From: Rhabdophis nuchalis
Taxonomy: Eukaryota; Chordata; Lepidosauria; Squamata; Natricidae
DNA length: 64,000 bases
NCBI GenBank assembly: GCA_039707465.1
Contig: CM077643.1
Location: 63,924,605-63,988,604 of the forward strand
Direction of reading: 5' to 3'
The position numbers were made by a program, and so were the translations under genes. Of the stretch, positions 49,134 to 59,712 are shown piece after piece (position 1 is the stretch's first letter; every line of letters starts with the position of its first letter). The notes under the pieces were generated by a model. That model did not search any database and had not been told where the DNA came from. It saw only the letters and a list, made by a program, of their open reading frames with translations.

Positions 49134-49982
49134 TTATTTTTTAGATCTAAGTCTCTTGGCAATTGTATCTTCCACCTTCTCCCCCGGGCCCCCAGCGGGC
49201 GGGGCCATGGCTCCCCCTGCCCCCCCTGGATCTTCTCCCAGGACAGAGGAATGTTTTTTAAGAAAGGCTTCCGCCTCAACAACTGTTTTAATCTTCACTC
49301 TACCTCCTTCCCAGAACACCAGCATCCCTTCGGGTATCACCCACTTGAACCAGATCCCATGATCAAACAATGTTTTAGACAAGAAGGAAAATTTCCTTCT
49401 GGCTTCTCTAATCTTTCTTGGAATCTGCTTCAAGATGGTAACCTCCTTTTGTTGGTAAATCATAGGACTCCCTCTTTGCGCCTTCAAGATTTCCTCTCTG
49501 GTTGACCTTCTAACAAATTTTACATGTATCTCTCTGGGTACTTCATTCATCCTGGCATATGCAGAATTTATTCTGTAGACTAGGTCAATGTCCCCTCTGA
49601 TCTCATCTTTTGGTTTATGTAAATAGTCTGCAATAATTGTACTCATAAGATCAGGGAGACATTCACCATCCATCTCAGAAACATTCTGAAATCTCAAAAA
49701 GTATGTCATCCTTTCCATATCTATCCTAGTCACATGCCCATTTATTTCCACAACCTCATTAGAAACATTTTTAATCTCTCCCTTAGCCCCCTCCAGCCCC
49801 CCTTTCAATTCTTCATTCTTCTGTGTATTCTCAAGCACTTGTTTTCGAGTGTCCAGTAATTCCTTTTTAAAATTGACATTTTCTGCCCTCTGGGCCTTAA
49901 TTTCTAATACCAAATTTTGTATAACAGATTCAAGGGCAGTCATTCTTTGTTCAAGGCTTGCCAGCGTTGCTTCTTGTGCCAT
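49134..49982 (-). CDS. L1 ORF1p-like RNA-binding protein of the ORF2-less element
   Basis: An intact 282-codon frame with start ATG at 49982. The order is that of L1 ORF1p: a coiled coil at residues about 5-85 (LEQRMTALESVIQNLVLEIK, heptad hydrophobics), an RRM-like part with MERMTYFLRFQNVSE, and a C-terminal domain with PREIHVKFVRRSTREEILKA and FSFLSKTLFDHGIWFKWVIP. In the family this protein trimerises, binds RNA and acts as a nucleic-acid chaperone in the L1 particle. A proline/glycine/alanine tail precedes the stop. No frameshift or premature stop, so the copy is young. The lack of a following ORF2 is discussed in the element entry. Confidence 0.85.
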   Translation of the reverse strand: MAQEATLASLEQRMTALESVIQNLVLEIKAQRAENVNFKKELLDTRKQVLENTQKNEELKGGLEGAKGEIKNVSNEVVEINGHVTRIDMERMTYFLRFQNVSEMDGECLPDLMSTIIADYLHKPKDEIRGDIDLVYRINSAYARMNEVPREIHVKFVRRSTREEILKAQRGSPMIYQQKEVTILKQIPRKIREARRKFSFLSKTLFDHGIWFKWVIPEGMLVFWEGGRVKIKTVVEAEAFLKKHSSVLGEDPGGAGGAMAPPAGGPGEKVEDTIAKRLRSKK

Positions 49983-50934
49983 GTTTAGCTATTAAAATCC
50001 GTGCCAGTAAAATGGCGTTTTTAGGGTGGGGCTGGTGAGGCAGATCAGGAGTCCAAAGTTCTCAAAGTTGTAGAGCTGCAGAATTCAGAAACCAGTAGAG
50101 AAACACTTTTCCAACTCCATAGGTATAATAACGAAGGTAATCCAGAAAGGAAAACACAAATCCAAAAGAGAAAAATTCTTCATCAATAATTAGAGGAAGT
50201 CCAAATCACAAAGAGACACTGGTAATTTTCCATAGGTCATAGTCAGTCGGGGACAAAGAGAAGCCATTTTCCGCCCAAACTCAGAGCCCGAGGGAGAAAG
50301 CGGTTAAAAAGCAAAAAAGAAACTGTTTCAGCCAGACCTAGAGACATAATTGCAAACAAGCCACAAAATACTTTCCCTTGTTAGAGACCATCCGGATTAA
50401 AAGTTTCCGATTCCTCGCAACGAGGCATTTCCAAGTGCCGCTTTTAGTCCAAGGGGGGGGGGTTTGGGAACAAACACCCCCCTCCTGTCCCTTTCAGCCC
50501 GGCTGACAGTACAAAAAAAAAAGTTTTAGTAGCTCACTCTCCGCTCGCAGCTGAGGTCCCGAAAAGCCTCCCGACTCTTCCGATCGTCTCTCTGCATAGA
50601 ATTAAATGGTGCCGCCAACCTTTGGCGAAGGAAAAGCCCCCCGCAGCATGTCCTCTTCCGCCTAAGCCGAGGATCGGGGTCGCTTTCCCCACTGCCGTGG
50701 GGGGGGGGCTTCCCCGTCGAGCCGGCTTTACGGGAGAAACCCCAAACAAGGGGCTTCTCGCCCTCGTGGGGGGGCAGGAAAAGAAACAAAGCGGCGAGCG
50801 AACCCTAAGTTCGCCCGTCGCCGCCGGAGCCGGAACCGGAAGGTCGCTCTTCGGCTTTGAAATGGAGATGAGCACCACCCCCTAGAGTCAGGAATGACTA
50901 GCACATATGTGTAACCTTTATCTTTATCGTTAAG

Positions 50935-51035
50935 GAGACCATCTACTCTTTGATAGGATCAGAGTTGCCCAGAGTCACCTTATTGAGGAACTGGAACCAC
51001 ATGTAAATTTAATGAATAAATCAAATAAATAAATC
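50935..51035 (+). repeat. LINE tail fragment (low confidence)
   Basis: Contains gttgcccagagtcaccttat and ends in (AAAT)n-like units, resembling an L2/CR1 3' end. Confidence 0.3.
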
Positions 51036-51046
51036 TTCATCTAAAG

Positions 51047-51400
51047 CAGGGGTCCCCAACCTTTTTTGTACCAGGGACCGGTTTCATTTTCAAGAAAATT
51101 CTGCAGACCGGCTGGCATAGAGGAGAAGCACGGGGGGGGGGGGGGGGACAGGCGGCACATGCGCACGTAGGGAGGAGGGGGAACAGGCGGCGCATGCGCA
51201 CGCGGGGAGGAGTCGGCTCACTCGGCCCTCTAGGGCCTCCAACGGCACGAACGGCCGCACCTGCACTCTCCCGCATCTGGCGTGCCCTCTGCCCAGGGGG
51301 CTGCCCCCTCCTCCCTCCTCCTCCTCTCCGGCCCTGCGGCCCGGTTCCTATCAAGCCACGGACTGGCACCAGTCCGCGGCCCGGGGGTTGGGGACCCCTG
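51047..51400 (+). mobile_element. Non-autonomous hAT element (family B)
   Basis: Ends CAGGGGTCCCCAACC and GGGTTGGGGACCCCTG. Perfect 8-bp duplication atctaaag (51039-51046, 51401-51408). GC-rich interior with cgcatgcgcacg repeated twice and a poly-G run. Confidence 0.93.
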
Positions 51401-51408
51401 ATCTAAAG

Positions 51409-51818
51409 GACTTTTCAGTCTATGACTGGCTCAGACAAGTTTTCTGACATCATCACCGACCTGCCAGAAACTTACTGATTCTCACCCAGTGTGTCCACTT
51501 CCTTCATCTATTTTCAACATGAAGGAAGGCCATAATTTTTCTAAAAATGCACATTACCATGCTTTTAATTCTCTTTTGATGATGGTTCTTCTAACCAGCA
51601 GGAATGGTCAGTTTTAAACAGGAGGGGTTTCCTATCACATCTGGTTTATTTTTCTGTCAGTCAAAACACCCCATTTCAATAGGCAGTAAAATGTCTTCCA
51701 CTTCCTCTCCTCAACACAGGAAGCTTTTAATATAACAGTGTTATTTACAGCATCCGTAAGCCACCCCACTCCAATTTCACAACTTGCTGCCATGATGACT
51801 GACAGCTACTAGAAAATA
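51409..51818. other. Unique-looking DNA, nothing recognised
   Basis: No exon or repeat boundary recognised between the hAT and CR1 elements. Confidence 0.5.
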
Positions 51819-51819
51819 C

Positions 51820-51893
<74 letters not shown>

Positions 51894-54127
51894 TTTAATT
51901 TCTAGACCGCTCCCTCTCCCCAAGGGGACTCGGAGCGGTGCACAGGGAAATTAAAACAATAAATATACATAGATATACAAAACAGTTAAAAAACACATTA
52001 AACAATAAGACCCTGCGCTAAAATTCCCCAAAACCAATCACTAAAACCCTAAACCCTATAATACTATGGTAAGAGGCTACCCTAGGCCGGCCAGGCAGAA
52101 AAAGTGCGTTTTCAATTTCAGACGGAAGGAACAGAGGTGCGTGGTAGTTCTAATATCGGGAGGGAGGTCGTTCCAGAGGGCAGGGCCCGCCACAGAGAGA
52201 GCCCTTCCCCTGGGCGTCGCCCGCTGACAAAGTCTAGTGGACGGCACCCGGAGAAGTCCCTCTCTGTGGGAGCGAATCGGCCGTGAGGAAGTATGAGGCA
52301 GAATCCGATCCCGCAGATAGCTAGGTCCCGAGCCATGGAGCGCTTTAAAGATGATGACTAGCACCTTGAAGCGCACCCGAAAGACTACAGGTAGCCAGTG
52401 CAGCTCGCGCAAGAGCGGTGTTACATGGGTGTACCTTGTGGTACCCATTATTGCTCGCGCGGCTGCATTCTGGACCAACTGCAGCCTCCGGGTGCACCTC
52501 AAGGGGAGCCCCATGTAGAGAGAGTTACAATAGTCCAGTCGGGATGTCACGAGAGCATGAGTGACTGTGCGAAGGGCATCCCGGTCCAATAGGGGGCGCA
52601 ACTGGCGAACCAGGCGAACCTGGTAAAACGCCCTCCTGGCCACGGCTGTCACTTGATCTTCCATGGACAGCCGGGAATCCAGGAGGACACCCAAGTTGCG
52701 CGCCCCATCCACAGGGGCAAGATGTTCGCCCCCTATGGCCAGCGATAGAGACAGCTGGTTGAACCGGGCAGCCGGAAACCACAGCCACTCGGTCTTGGTC
52801 GGGTTGAGCCTGAGTCCGTTACTTCCCATCCAGACCCGCACGGCTTCCAGGCACTGGCACATCACCGCTACGGCATTGTTGGGGTGGTTTGGGGTAGATA
52901 TATACAGCTGAGTATCATCAGCGTAGAGATGGTACTCTACCCCAAAACCACGGATGATCTCACCCAGCGGCTTCATATATGTGTTGAACAGGAGGGGCGA
53001 GAGGACCGACCCCTGAGGCACCCCACATGTGAGGGGTCTCGAGGTCGACCTCTGCCCCCCTGTCAACACAAATTGCGACCGGCCAGAGAGGTAGGAGGAG
53101 AACCACCGGAAAACAGTGCCTCCCACCCCCAACCCCCCCAGCCGGTGCAATAGGATACCATGGTCGATGGTATCAAAAGCCGCCGAGAGGTCTAATAGGA
53201 CCAGGATGGAGGAACAACCCCCATCTCTGGCCCTCCAGAGATCATCGACCAACGCGACCAATGCCGTCTCGGTGCTATGCCCGGGCCGAAAGCCGGATTG
53301 GCGCGGGTCTAGATAATCAACCTCCTCCAGGTGACGGGGAAACTGTTGTGCCACCACACTCTCGACAACCTTCGCCAAAAAGGGAAGGTTGGAGACGGGA
53401 CGATAGTTGTTTAAAACAGCTGGATCGAAAGAGGGCTTCTTCAGGAGGGGCCTCACCATGGCCTCTTTAAGGGAGGCAGGCAAGGAACCCTCCCTCAAAG
53501 AAGCATTGACAACCTCTTGGAGCCAGCCTCGTGTCACCTCCCAGGATGCCAGTACAAGCCAGGAGGGACACGGGTCCAATAAACATGTGGTGGCTCGCAG
53601 TCGCCCACGTAGCCTGTCCATATCCTCGGAAGTAACGGAGTCAAACTCCTCCCAAACAAGATCCGCCTCATGGCAACCCACTGGGCCATGAATGGGGGCT
53701 AACTCGTTCTGTATCTGAGCGATTTTCTCCTGCAGATAAATCACAAATTCCTCTGCTCTACCCTGTAGCGGAGCTTCCCGCACCCTCTGTTGAAGGAGGG
53801 AGCGGGTCACCCTAAACAGGGCGGCAGGGCGGTTATCTGCGGATGCTATGAGAGTGGCACAATCATGACGTTTGGCCACTCTCAGCGCCACAATGTAAGT
53901 CCGTAAATGGGCTCTTACCTGTGTCCGGTCAGATTCAGATCGGGTAGACCTCCATCTTCTCTCTAGGCATCTCTTGTGGCGTTTCATCACCCTCAGCTCC
54001 TCGGTAAACCAAGGGGCCAGGGTGGCTCGCCGCCGCAAGAGAGGCCGCAAGGGCGCGACCCGATCCAAGGCCCCCACGGCCGCACTATTCCATGCGGCCG
54101 TGAGGTCCTCCATCGGGGCGCGGGTCC
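51819..54127 (-). mobile_element. CR1 LINE, 5'-truncated, with open reverse transcriptase frame
   Basis: A minus-strand element starting at about 54127 and ending in an (ATT)n tail (seen as (AAT)n at 51819-51893). It carries one open frame, then a 3' UTR with ctgtgcaccgctccgagtcc. The 5' endonuclease part is absent. No clear target duplication was found. Confidence 0.9.
52077..54113 (-). CDS. CR1 ORF2 fragment: reverse transcriptase
   Basis: An uninterrupted 678-codon frame. It begins after the endonuclease domain (linker VMKRHKRCLERRWRS). RT motifs follow in order: [33 protein letters not shown] (first catalytic Asp), [15 protein letters not shown], and [13 protein letters not shown] with the YADD catalytic pair near residues 397-400. 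The C-terminal part RLDYCNSLYMGLPLRCTRRL and the end GPALWNDLPPDIRTTTHLCS match the other CR1 copies. The product would copy element RNA at a nicked target, but without the endonuclease region this copy cannot act alone. The ATG used is internal, not a natural start. The open frame suggests a recent insertion. Confidence 0.9.
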   Translation of the reverse strand: MEDLTAAWNSAAVGALDRVAPLRPLLRRRATLAPWFTEELRVMKRHKRCLERRWRSTRSESDRTQVRAHLRTYIVALRVAKRHDCATLIASADNRPAALFRVTRSLLQQRVREAPLQGRAEEFVIYLQEKIAQIQNELAPIHGPVGCHEADLVWEEFDSVTSEDMDRLRGRLRATTCLLDPCPSWLVLASWEVTRGWLQEVVNASLREGSLPASLKEAMVRPLLKKPSFDPAVLNNYRPVSNLPFLAKVVESVVAQQFPRHLEEVDYLDPRQSGFRPGHSTETALVALVDDLWRARDGGCSSILVLLDLSAAFDTIDHGILLHRLGGLGVGGTVFRWFSSYLSGRSQFVLTGGQRSTSRPLTCGVPQGSVLSPLLFNTYMKPLGEIIRGFGVEYHLYADDTQLYISTPNHPNNAVAVMCQCLEAVRVWMGSNGLRLNPTKTEWLWFPAARFNQLSLSLAIGGEHLAPVDGARNLGVLLDSRLSMEDQVTAVARRAFYQVRLVRQLRPLLDRDALRTVTHALVTSRLDYCNSLYMGLPLRCTRRLQLVQNAAARAIMGTTRYTHVTPLLRELHWLPVVFRVRFKVLVIIFKALHGSGPSYLRDRILPHTSSRPIRSHREGLLRVPSTRLCQRATPRGRALSVAGPALWNDLPPDIRTTTHLCSFRLKLKTHFFCLAGLG

Positions 54128-54962
54128 AAAAAGAAAAGGCTCTTGAATGCTCCCACTGTTAAATAGGGAGAAGCTTTGATTGCAAGATTGTGGTTGCCAT
54201 TTTGACTCTTCATCCTTCATAAGCACATGTGCAGCAATAAGAAACTCAGATTCTGTTAATATACCCCTTGGTATAATGGCTATACCTCTGTTGTGAATAG
54301 ATTTTCATTGAGCTAAGTTAAACAAAGCATGTGCCTTCTCTTTTTTAGCAAGATTGGGAGTGGGTGGAGGATAGAAGGCCAGCCCTACTTAGCATCTAAA
54401 CCAGAACAATAATACTAATATATACTATCAATTTGGTCTTGAGCAGGAGCAGTTTGTGTTTGTGACGTAAAGCAAAAACTGGAACCCAACTTGTAATTAA
54501 TTTGGAACTGACTTTTCAAATTTAAATACAGTAATTAGGTTTGGAGCATATTAAGTAGTAATTAAACTTGCATGCTGAATTTAATTCAGAATATATCTGG
54601 AAGAATAATTTAGGTAATGATATGGTCCTATTTCAAGGTAAGAGGGTTGCAGACTGGATCAGGCATTTATTTAATCAGGCTTTGGGAACAGCCTGGGTTC
54701 AAAATGTTGGCATATTTGTTTGCTTGATCATTTGCTGCCGTGCCGTGGGCACTGTCAAGAAGGTGATGGGTCTCTTCCCAATTGAAGTGAATGACGTGAA
54801 TGAATGAAGGTTTTTAGCAGGAGGTTGAGGTGTTGAGATGTTAATAAAGCCAAGATGGTAGCTTGATGGTAGATTTTAAATAGATAACAGGAAATACACA
54901 CACACACAGAGCAAAGTAAATGTGAAAAAGACAAAGAAGATAGATTCTGCTTTTTAATTTTC
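54128..54962. other. Non-coding DNA, nothing recognised
   Basis: No exon or repeat boundary recognised. Confidence 0.5.
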
Positions 54963-54967
54963 ATTTT

Positions 54968-55052
54968 TCCTTCCTTCCTTCCTTCGTTCCTTCCTTCCTT
55001 CCTTCCTCCCTCCCTCCCTCCCTCCCTCCCTCCCTCCCTCCCTCCCTCCCTC
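54968..55052. repeat. (CTTC)n then (CTCC)n microsatellite
   Basis: About 9 TTCC units change to about 12 TCCC units. Confidence 0.95.
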
Positions 55053-55225
55053 TTGGTGGTTATATATACAATTCTAATCAAACCTTTCTCCCCAAGATTT
55101 TACTGTAATTCCCTTCTTTGTGTAACCTATTATTTTCCTTATTTATCTTTTATACACATTGTATGTGCAACACATATGGAAAAGGAGCAGAGCTTCAATC
55201 ATTCAACTGTGGCCAACATCTTGAC

Positions 55226-55639
55226 CAGGGATGTCATTGAGGGCCACATCAGGGCTGTGGTTGACCTTGGGTGGGCTGGGGGGGCATGGCTGACTTGATG
55301 GGCATGACTAACTGGGTATGCATGGCCAGCTTGATGTCACTCACTGGGTGTGGCCAAGTGGGTGGGCGTGACCAGTTTGGTGCCACTCACTGGGTGTGGC
55401 TAACTGATTGAGCTTGGCCAGCTTGGTGTTACTCCCCAAACTGCTGGTATGTTTCCTCTTTGCACTGGGTAGATTGGACTGAAGCCACACTGACCTAATG
55501 TTGCCTCTTCACATTGGGTAGACTGGGCCGAAGCGACGCAGGCCAGCCCTTCATATTTTCCAGGATGGCCCCGCAGCCTGGTCCGGCCCCATCGTGGGCC
55601 ATCCTGGAAAATGTAAGGGGCATGTGTTTGATACCCCTG
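55226..55639 (+). mobile_element. Non-autonomous hAT element (CAGGGATGTC type)
   Basis: Ends CAGGGATGTCATTGAGG and TTTGATACCCCTG. Perfect 8-bp duplication atcttgac (55218-55225, 55640-55647). The interior has repeated CACTGGGTGTGGC units and an imperfect inverted block ccaggatggcccc...gggccatcctgg at 55560-55612. Confidence 0.9.
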
Positions 55640-55824
55640 ATCTTGACTATAACAGTATACAGCCTCTCTTAGGAACAATGGACATTAAAAGTGTGGCATT
55701 TCCTCCTCTCTCCCCTCCAGAGTTCATATGTCTGTCTTCTGCATCTGATGCATGGTCTCCAGAAAAGACAAAGTGCATGTAATGTGCTCATGAGAGCTCC
55801 TAACATCCACAGATTCACCATCAC

Positions 55825-55950
55825 AGATTAACAGAGTTGGAAGGTACCTTGCAGGTCATCTAGTCCAACTCCCTGCCCAAGCAGGAGACCCTACATCTGC
55901 TTCTACCTAGGATTGAAATCACAATCTCCTGATTGGGAGGCGAGAGATAA
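55825..55950 (-). mobile_element. CR1 (L3, snake-type) 3' fragment
   Basis: Plus-strand cagagttggaaggtaccttg and catctagtccaactccctgc are the reverse complement of the L3-type tail. Confidence 0.65.
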
Positions 55951-57454
55951 TTAACATCCAAATCATATTTTGTCCTTTGAATCTTGATCTATGTACTGTA
56001 CAGCCCTAATGTATATCGTACAGTCTTCTCCTTATCACCCCAAATGATGAAGTTAATAAAAAATATCTTTGTTATTACAGTGATCCCATAACTTAAATAG
56101 TAAAGTGTTAATGGCAAACAGAGCTGTAGAATCCCTTGATTCACGTTAGAGTGGCTAAAAGTGAAATCCCTTCAGTTTTAAAAAAGATTATTGCAGATCT
56201 GTTGGATTATGTTCTGTTTATTCTTAAACCATCTTACTTTGAGGTGGGTTTCTGGCCTTTTAAAACTATGCTCTAGTCTAGACTTTAAAAGATGCTTTGC
56301 ACATCTGCAAAATAATTGTGGTAATATTAAAAATTATTAAGGAAGCAAATAAATAAACAAACACTAGTAGTTCACTCTACTTTTTTTCCTGTCTGTATGT
56401 TCACTGTAGCATAAATCTAATTTTTCAAGTAAATAAAACACAAGATTACTTCCAACATCAATTAAGCAGATTTCAGCTCAAGGAATAAGATAGCTTACTA
56501 TACTCCTGCTTGGCATTTCCCTGTGTGCATTCTCTAGTCTGCTCTGGAATATCTCCAATCTTTTGAACAAATTTGGGAATTTATGGGCATGAGATTCTAT
56601 TTACTGGCAGAACAGTTTCTAGACTTGAAATAGCATTATGAGTTACAAACCTGGGTATCTTTTCAAAGTTTATTAAATCTCTTGAGCCACTTACTTGAAG
56701 ACTCTAATTCGATAGTTGCTGCAAAAGCACAATTCTAAGTTTGTTTGTTTGTTTGTTTGTTATTTGGCCACCCACCCAACAGCAATGATTCTGGGAATTA
56801 TGCAAAATTAAAACAGTGCTTCCACAGTCCAAACCGCAATGTCTGAGGTTAAAACAATAAACTCAATTGATCAAAAAACAATTTCAACTAAAGTAGAATT
56901 GGGAATCCCCGGTGGATCTTTTTCCCTTTGCTGAGTGCCTGAGTCTTGAGTCATGTTGGTTAATCCAGCCTGTGGAAGTAGCACTGGGCCTCTGCTTTGC
57001 TCTCAGTAGGTCAAGTGTACAGAGGCCAAGCTGTGAAAAAGCTTAATCAGCTGTTTGATGTGGCTGCACTGCAAGGATTCACAGGTAACCGCAGAACAAA
57101 AAGTAAAGTAAAAAATGGGTTAGCTTTGGTGTTCTGATGTCTTTGCCAAGTTTTAAGATTAGGGTCAAGAAACAGATCGTTTCTATTTTGCTTTGCATGC
57201 ATTCGATTTTGCACATTGCTTTGATAGCGCTGCAGGTTGACAGCAGGCAGTGTTTCCTTCCTTATCAAACTTTTTTTCCCAAAAGCTTCTTTTTAAAAAA
57301 GGCAGATTTCTAGTGATCACAGAAGTAGAGCTAAATCTATATGTAGGGACAGAAGTGACAGGAAGGAGAGCTACAACTGTGCAAACCTGGTCCTCTAATC
57401 CCCCCCCCCCCCAATTTCTTTTCTTGGATGTTCAATTTTCTTCTGAAATTAAAA
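55951..57454. other. Non-coding DNA, nothing recognised
   Basis: Only a (GTTT)n run at 56740-56762 stands out. Confidence 0.5.
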
Positions 57455-57720
57455 ATACAGGAAACAGTAGCCGAATTGGAAGGTACTTTGGAGGTCAACT
57501 AGTCTAACCCAGTGGTGGGTTGCAAATATTTAAAAAACCGGTTCAGGCGTGCTCCCGTGCATGCTCCTGCATGTGCAGCACTTCTGCACATGCACATGCG
57601 CAGAAGTGTCTGGGCGGGTGGGCAGGGCCTTCCCCCCGTTACTGCTGAACCAGGAACAACCCACCACTAGTCCAACCTCCTGCTAGTAGACTGCAGTCGA
57701 ACTACTTAGTAATCCAAGTC
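57455..57720 (-). mobile_element. CR1 (L3) tail split by a hAT element
   Basis: Plus-strand gaattggaaggtactttgga and ctagtctaacc (to 57509) resume as caacctcctgctagtagact at 57672 after the hAT insert. Confidence 0.65.
57510..57669 (+). mobile_element. Non-autonomous hAT element (family A, short)
   Basis: Ends CAGTGGTGGGTTGC and CAACCCACCACTA. Duplication gtctaacc / gtccaacc. Contains tgcacatgcacatgcgcag. Confidence 0.87.
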
Positions 57721-57960
57721 CTATATAAATTAAGGTGACCAGATTTTAACATTGGTAAAGCGGGACACCATTGACTGAGGGGGGGTGTTTCTTGATTAAA
57801 AATTTGGTCTATATGCCATAGCCCATCATCCACAACCCAAGGCAAGTCGAGGGTGATGGGAAGGGTCGCCTTTGGCGTTTTGTAATGCAAAAGGGAGGTC
57901 GACCACCAGGGGTGGGTTTCAAAATTTTTGGAACATATTCTGTGGGTGTGGCCTGCTTTG

Positions 57961-58140
57961 TGGGAGTGGCTTGCCGGCCATGTGACCAGGTGGGAGTGAC
58001 TTGCCGGCCATGTGACCGGGTGGGAGTGGCTTTCTGGCCATGTGACCGGGTGAGAGTGGCTTTCTGGCCATGTGGCCGGGTGGGAGTGGCTTTTTGGCCA
58101 TGTGACCGGGTGGGAGTGGCTTTCTGGCCATGTGACCAGG
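57961..58140. repeat. 30-bp minisatellite, six units
   Basis: Six units of exactly 30 bp, each with tgggagtggctttctggcca followed by tgtgaccggg, with few substitutions. It lies just inside the left end of the inner hAT element. Confidence 0.95.
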
Positions 58141-58654
58141 TGGGAATGTTAGCAGCTGCTGGAATTATGTTTGCACAACAGTGGAAAAACAGATATGAAA
58201 ATGAATAAATACTATAATGTGCAGGAATAAATAAAGTGACAATTAAAATCAAGAAGGCTTTGAATATTTTTTCATGTGGGATTTGTTTTAGCAATTGCTA
58301 AGTAACAGAAACAGAAAATAGAAATCCAAAAGTATGAAAGACAACACCAATTATGTAAGGAAAGGTCACTAAAATGTATAAGGAAACATTAGTAGTACTT
58401 GATCATTATTAATGTGTACAACTGCTGCAGGACATAATACACCCACGCAAACTATGACAGTGCCAGGAAAACACCAAAAACTAGAATCCCTCCTACAAAA
58501 GACTGAAAATGAAACCAGTTAACACTGTATATTGAAGTGAACCATTTAAAAAAATTCTCTACTCAATACATTATAAAGTACTGAGTATAGAATTTTTAAA
58601 AATGGTTTATATTAATTTGTTTTTCATAGAATCTTTTTTTTAAATAGTCTAAGA

Positions 58655-58746
58655 CAGGGATGTCCAAACTTGGGAACTTTAAGACTTGTGGACTTCAACT
58701 CCCAGAATTCCACAAGTCTTAAAGTTCCCAAGTTTGGACATCCCTG
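58655..58746. mobile_element. 92-bp perfect hairpin hAT MITE
   Basis: Ends CAGGGATGTCCAAACTTGGG and CCCAAGTTTGGACATCCCTG, arms pairing along almost the whole element. Perfect 8-bp duplication gtctaaga (58647-58654, 58747-58754). It is the third nested level. Confidence 0.93.
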
Positions 58747-59106
58747 GTCTAAGACAATTTAAAAAAAGAACCCACACACAATCAATTGAAGTAAACCATT
58801 TTTAAAAATTCTCTATTCAATAGTTAGGTAAAACAATTTAAAAAAATTATATGCACAATAAATAAAATAATCTTTAAAAAATCATTAAAAAAAATAAAAG
58901 AGGAAAAAAAACCAGGTCACTTACCAGAAGGCAGAATCAGCAGCTCTCCGATGGATGCAAAGAGGCAACAAGATGCAGGTAAACCTATCTGACTAGAGAG
59001 AGAAGGGAGGCAGCCAGCCAGATGAGGCTGAGACAGAGGGGAGCTGGGGGGCTTTTGGCCATTGTGCGAAAGCTAGCCTACCCCCAAACACGTGTTAAAA
59101 GGCACA

Positions 59107-59352
59107 GGCCTTTTACATTTCAAGCTGCCAGGCACCGGGGCCTTTCTCAACATGACTAGCCGCTAACGTGTTGAAAAAGGGGCCGGCAGCTTCATAGAGG
59201 GTGCTTTAAATTTCACGCACCGGCATCCGCCCCCCCAGCAGCGCGAAATTTAAAGGGCCATGCTGTGAATCTGCTGGCCCCTTTTTCAACAAGTTAGCGG
59301 CTAGCCATGTTGAGAAAGGCCCCGGTGCCCAGCAGCTTCAAATGTAAAAGGC
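59107..59352. repeat. Large GC-rich inverted repeat
   Basis: The left arm 59107-59185 (ggccttttacatttcaagct ... accggggcctttctcaac ... gctaacgtgttgaaaaaggg) pairs with the right arm 59277-59352 (ccctttttcaacaagttagc ... ttgagaaaggccccggtgcc ... aaatgtaaaaggcc). Inside is a second pair (gctttaaatttcacgc / gcgcgaaatttaaagg). Confidence 0.85.
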
Positions 59353-59353
59353 C

Positions 59354-59712
59354 CGGCCCTTAAAGCTGCTGGCGTGGCTGCAGGGGGTCGGGATGGCTTC
59401 GCGCACTCCGCGAATAGCTGCGCGAAGCCCCCCCAAGCCTCTGCATTCGCGCCAAGCGTGAAAGGGCTGGCTCGGCCCTTAAAGCTGCCGGCGTGGCTGC
59501 AGGGGGTCGGGATGGCTTCGCGCACTCCGCGAATAGCTGCGCGAAGCCCCCCCAAGCCTCTGCATTTGCACCAAGTGTGAAAGGGCCGGCTCGGCCCTTA
59601 AAGCTGCCGGCGTGGCTGCAGGGGGTCGGGATGGCTTCGCGCACCCTGCGAATAGCTGCGCGAAGCCCCCCCAAGCCTCTGCATTTGCGCCAAGCGCGAA
59701 AGGCCCAGCCCG
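59354..59712. repeat. Three tandem units of about 119 bp, CpG-rich
   Basis: Units begin cggcccttaaagctgc at 59354, 59473 and 59592 and share gggtcgggatggcttcgcgc and aatagctgcgcgaagccccc. They differ by only a few substitutions, so the array is young. Confidence 0.93.

Larger units (their letters stand above)
48860..50845 (-). mobile_element. L1-type element with 5' UTR, ORF1 and 3' UTR but no ORF2 (HAL1-like)
   Basis: A minus-strand insert of 1986 bp, flanked by a perfect 13-bp duplication gctcttcggcttt (48847-48859 and 50846-50858). Its 5' part (50845-49983) is GC-rich and UTR-like, then one intact ORF1 (49982-49134), then about 270 bp of 3' UTR ending in AATAAA (48882-48877) and a short A-rich tail. 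No reverse transcriptase or endonuclease sequence lies between ORF1 and the 3' end. It must be mobilised by another L1. Confidence 0.8.
48585..50930 (+). mobile_element. tRNA-headed squamate SINE (Sauria-SINE type), split by an L1-type insertion
   Basis: Head GCAGTGGCTCAGTGGCTAAG (A-box), B-box GGTTCAAATC at 48645-48654, then the conserved body (cagcttctgccaacctagca; catgccggccacatgacca). The SINE stops at ctcttcggcttt (48859) and resumes at 50846-50858 with the same bases, ending tagagtcaggaatgactagc, a Bov-B-like 3' tail. Known members use Bov-B for transposition. The two halves are 275 and about 85 bp. Confidence 0.88.

Noticed and set aside
50526..50885. GC-rich frames at 50.5-50.9 kb as a possible gene promoter or exon
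   Set aside because: They fall in the 5' UTR-like part of the L1-type insertion.
57809..58294. 161-codon frame with a decapeptide repeat
   Set aside because: The 30-bp minisatellite is a multiple of three, so any frame stays open; no protein identity.
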